The notes under the pieces were generated by a model that was not told the DNA's origin, did not search any database, and saw only the letters and a program-made list of their open reading frames with translations. The position numbers and the translations under genes are program-made. Positions 13,924 through 15,703 of a stretch of DNA of 15,703 nt are shown in pieces. The first letter of the stretch is position 1; each line of letters opens with the position of its first letter. The DNA comes from JACZUI01 sp965216725 (GTDB taxonomy: Bacteria; Actinomycetota; Acidimicrobiia; Spongiisociales; ZC4RG35), in contig CBDCGI010000014.1 in NCBI GenBank assembly GCA_965216725.1, forward strand, positions 1-15,703. The letters are read 5' to 3'.

Positions 13924-14737
13924 ATTTGCCTCGCCGGGCACTGTCGATAGCGTGAGGCGTAATCCCGTTGAAGACCGACTGTAATGCCACCTCCGGCACT
14001 GCTGCATCCACATCGGCACCTTCGGGGGTACTATGTCCAGGACCAGGTAGCGACCAGGTGTATCGAGCCTGATTCGAGCACCGCCGTCGAGGGCCGACTT
14101 GTCCCGGTAGGGCATGGATTCCCCCCACCCACGCTTCAACCGAAAGCGTTGTCGGCATCGCTGTCACACGCAGAGTCTGTAACGCCGAAGGCTTCAGCTC
14201 GATAGCAATCGAGGTCAGTCGAGGATCTGGCCCGAAGGTCGTCAGCTCTTCCACCGATGCGAAGTCTTCGGCTGTTCTTCCAGTCCTCATTGAGCTTCAG
14301 AACCACGAGATTGTGGAACTCGGTTTCAGAGCTATTGAAGAATTCAAGTGCAGACCCGGTCAGCGACCTTTGTCGGGTATGCCGTTGAAGCCAAAGTCGT
14401 AAGCCTCGATGATGTAATTCGTGGGAACCGAGGGCACCGAGGGCACGGTCAGGGGTGAGCACAGTGTTGGCAACCTCCGGACTCCTGATCGGGCGAACAC
14501 TGATGAGGATCAAGCCGAGTACGAATGCTGCAGCGACGCTCGGAGGCGGCAACCACCACGCCCCAGCGCGAGGTCTCCGGACGTGTGGTTTCAGGACGAC
14601 CGAATCGACGTCTTGATTGTGCGCATCGCGTAGGACCGAATCGGCGAGGGCAGCTAGATCAGCCTCACGCGCATGCCGGGCCTTCGGGTCCGGTACAGGA
14701 TTGGCCTCTCGCAGTTGGTCGAATGCTGTGTAGGGCA

Positions 14738-15288
14738 TCAGGCCGATTCTCCTTCTGGATTCATGGACGTGTTCGGTTGCTGCTGATGCGTCGGCTGAAC
14801 GATCTTTTCGAGCCGCTTCTTCGCCCGATGCAGACGCTGCTCGGCGGCTGACGTGGAGATATCGAGTGCGGCCGCTATCTCAGGAGCGGTGAGCTCTTCC
14901 CAGGCAGCGAGCATCAGGACCTCCTGGTCGGACGGCTTCAGTCGCCGGAGTGCGTTGGTGACCGCCAGGTCTTCCTCGCGTCGTATCACGAAGACGTCGG
15001 GAGAGTCGACACTGCGTGGCGCGAAGCCTGACATCTTCTGCAAAAGCCGGGCATTGCGCTTTGGACGACCTCCACCTGTTGGCGATGACTCCTCGGGCGA
15101 TCCCGTACAGCCAAGGTCGGACGGTCTCCCAGTTGATGTCCTCAAAACGCCTCCACGCCGTGGAGAAGACGACGGCTGCCACGTCGTCGGCCTCCGCCCA
15201 CCCAACGCGTCTGGCGCAATACGCGACGAACCTCGTCGTAGTGATCTTCGAACAGTGAGGTCAACCTCTGGTCGGGCGCGGTCGTCAC
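14738..15288 (-). pseudogene. frameshifted ECF-type sigma factor (module 2)
   Basis: The protein is split over three frames. From the GTG at 15288: TTAPDQRLTSLFEDHYDEV. After an extra base near 15228-15230: VAYCARRVGWAEADDVAAVV, then FSTAWRRFEDI and WLYGIARGVIANRWRSS. After an extra A in the run 15060-15062: NARLLQKMSGFAPR, then PDVFVIRREED and region 4 LTAPEIAAALDISTSAAEQRLHRAKKR. Removing the two bases gives about 182 residues without stops, colinear with the 183-residue module 1 sigma. As read it cannot make a full sigma factor. The GTG start is supported by GGGGAAA upstream and by alignment with the paralogue. A long frame-open start at 15343 gives a nonsense N-terminus. Its promoter is at 15316-15342. 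Confidence 0.82.
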
Positions 15289-15315
15289 TCGTTTCCCCGC
15301 ATTCACAGACCTTTG

Positions 15316-15342
15316 TTGTCCGGGATTCAATCCATCCTGACA
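15316..15342 (-). promoter_or_regulatory. putative ECF promoter driving sigma/partner module 2
   Basis: On the minus strand TGTCAG (15342-15337), 16 nt, GACAA (15320-15316). The transcript would start near 15309, about 20 nt before the GTG of the sigma gene, leaving room for its GGGGAAA ribosome binding site. Same elements and spacing as the module 1 promoter. Confidence 0.6.
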
Positions 15343-15353
15343 CATGTCAGGAT
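15334..15353. repeat. palindrome with 9-bp arms, shared -35 of divergent promoters
   Basis: ATCCTGACA-CA-TGTCAGGAT is a perfect 9-bp-arm inverted repeat with a 2-bp centre. Its core CTGACA-NN-TGTCAG equals the palindrome at 12709-12722. It lies midway between the divergent module 2 sigma gene and the small basic protein gene. Confidence 0.7.
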
Positions 15354-15371
15354 CCCGTGCCTGGTGGACAA
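15345..15371 (+). promoter_or_regulatory. putative ECF promoter of the small basic protein gene
   Basis: TGTCAG (15345-15350), 16 nt, GACAA (15367-15371). A transcript would start near 15378, about 30 nt before the ATG at 15408, with a strong ribosome binding site between. It mirrors the module 2 sigma promoter around the same palindrome. Confidence 0.55.
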
Positions 15372-15407
15372 CAACGGGCCGAGCGCAGCCAGACGACAAG
15401 GAGCACC

Positions 15408-15662
15408 ATGACTTGGGAACAGACCGATTTCACGATGGCCGCCAGAGCTGGACGCATTGATGAGCTCCGAGCCGAAGGCGATCGCGCCCGGCAGACAGGC
15501 GATCTGGTTCGTCGACGGAGGTCCCGGCGTCTCGCTTCGGTCGGAGGCTTGACCTCGGTCCCACTTGCTTCCCTCCGACGTGGTTTAGCCAGGCCCCTCA
15601 GTGCGCTCGCCCGCGGGCTGGGGCGCCTGGCTATCTCCGATGTGTCGCGCGTTCAGAAATAG
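15408..15662 (+). CDS. small basic hypothetical protein
   Basis: The 84-residue protein begins MTWEQTDFTMAARAGRIDEL, has an arginine-rich centre (GDLVRRRRSRRLASVGG) and a moderately hydrophobic, arginine-spaced C-terminal part that could form an amphipathic helix (LASLRRGLARPLSALARGLG). There is no signal peptide and no recognised family. AAGGAG at 15398-15403, 4 nt before the ATG, and a candidate ECF promoter argue that it is a real gene. The frame is open far upstream through the sigma pseudogene, but only this start has ribosome binding site support. Its position suggests a role in the response controlled by module 2. The third hairpin repeat begins 22 nt after the stop. Confidence 0.6.
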   Translation: MTWEQTDFTMAARAGRIDELRAEGDRARQTGDLVRRRRSRRLASVGGLTSVPLASLRRGLARPLSALARGLGRLAISDVSRVQK

Positions 15663-15680
15663 GGCCCTCGCCGCGCTCAC

Positions 15681-15703
15681 CCCGTCGAGTGTGCTTACCG
15701 TCA
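15681..15703. repeat. intergenic hairpin repeat, copy C (left arm only)
   Basis: CCCGTCGAGTGTGCTT (15681-15696) equals the left arm of copies A and B, plus CCC that would pair with the GGG following their right arms. The next bases, ACCGTCA, differ from the GTCCTAC loop of A and B. The window ends before any right arm. Confidence 0.6.

Larger units (their letters stand above)
13403..14738 (-). pseudogene. frameshifted membrane partner of ECF module 2, tandem cupredoxin-like domains
   Basis: Translation from the ATG at 14738 gives AFDQLREANPVPDPKARHAREADLAALADS, the same N-terminal motif as the module 1 partner, then a membrane helix (about residues 67-83). The outer part is two tandem copies of a cupredoxin-like domain (IEA(Y/F)DFGF...GSALE...HNL..(S/L)KL...TPGR(Y/F)L...DIVP, ending GYQQGMIAIIEVVE). 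Restoring the frame needs about five single-base changes: extra base near 14447-14459, missing near 14370, extra near 14282, extra near 14103, missing at the G run 14024-14028. The corrected length is about 444 residues, close to the 448 of the module 1 partner, with no internal stop. The start overlaps the sigma stop (TGATG). Either recent decay or sequencing error. Confidence 0.75.

Noticed and set aside
14024..15230. Programmed ribosomal frameshifting in module 2
   Set aside because: Seven shifts of mixed sign with no slippery-site/stimulator pattern; decay or sequencing error is far more likely.
15289..15343. Upstream start of the module 2 sigma gene at 15343
   Set aside because: The start lies in the palindrome and its N-terminal 100 residues are out of frame with the sigma domains. 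The conserved region 2 reads from the GTG at 15288 in a different frame.
14853..15407. Upstream extension of the small basic protein frame on the plus strand
   Set aside because: It is antisense to the sigma pseudogene and has no ribosome binding site; only the last 84 codons from 15408 have start support.

Overview
The window is a GC-rich, gene-dense stretch of bacterial chromosome. GTG and TTG starts, short gaps, overlapping stops and the protein families point to a high-GC actinobacterium, most likely of the Acidimicrobiia type (inference; there is no rRNA or marker gene). It has no tRNA, rRNA, CRISPR array, transposase or integrase. The odd length and the truncated repeat at the right edge suggest it may be a whole contig.

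Left and middle part (1-10.7 kb): ordinary metabolic, envelope and stress genes in small units. In order: the start of a DUF2461 gene (-), a two-helix coiled-coil membrane protein (+), a cation/Ca2+ exchanger and a secreted coiled-coil lytic transglycosylase-like protein (both -), a Rid-family protein and methionine sulfoxide reductase A (+, probable operon), a membrane input module of the kind found on sensor kinases but without a kinase (-), a LysE-type exporter (+), a DJ-1/PfpI protein with serine in place of the usual cysteine (+), an aminoglycoside/hydroxyurea phosphotransferase-like protein (-), a DoxX-like membrane protein (+), a long bidirectional terminator-like hairpin, and an EamA transporter plus class I/II aminotransferase pair (-).

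Right part (10.8-15.7 kb): two paralogous ECF sigma factor / membrane partner modules facing the same way, with a VOC (glyoxalase-fold) gene between them. The partners share an N-terminal motif but have different outer domains: NTF2-like in module 1, tandem cupredoxin-like in module 2. Each sigma gene is preceded by a palindrome, CTGACA-NN-TGTCAG. Reading outward from it on either strand gives TGTCAG-N16-GACAW, in four of four cases. This looks like a mirror-symmetric divergent promoter used by both modules. The outward promoters point at the VOC gene (through a roughly 215-nt hairpin-rich leader) and at a small basic protein of unknown function.

Module 2 carries about seven single-base frameshifts in 1.3 kb, yet the repaired frames are free of stops. 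It is either very recently decayed or badly sequenced. A hairpin repeat (13-14 bp stem, conserved 24-nt loop) occurs twice in the gaps here, and a third copy begins at the right edge of the window. The shared divergent promoter, the twin sigma modules and the hairpin repeat are the most novel parts of the window.
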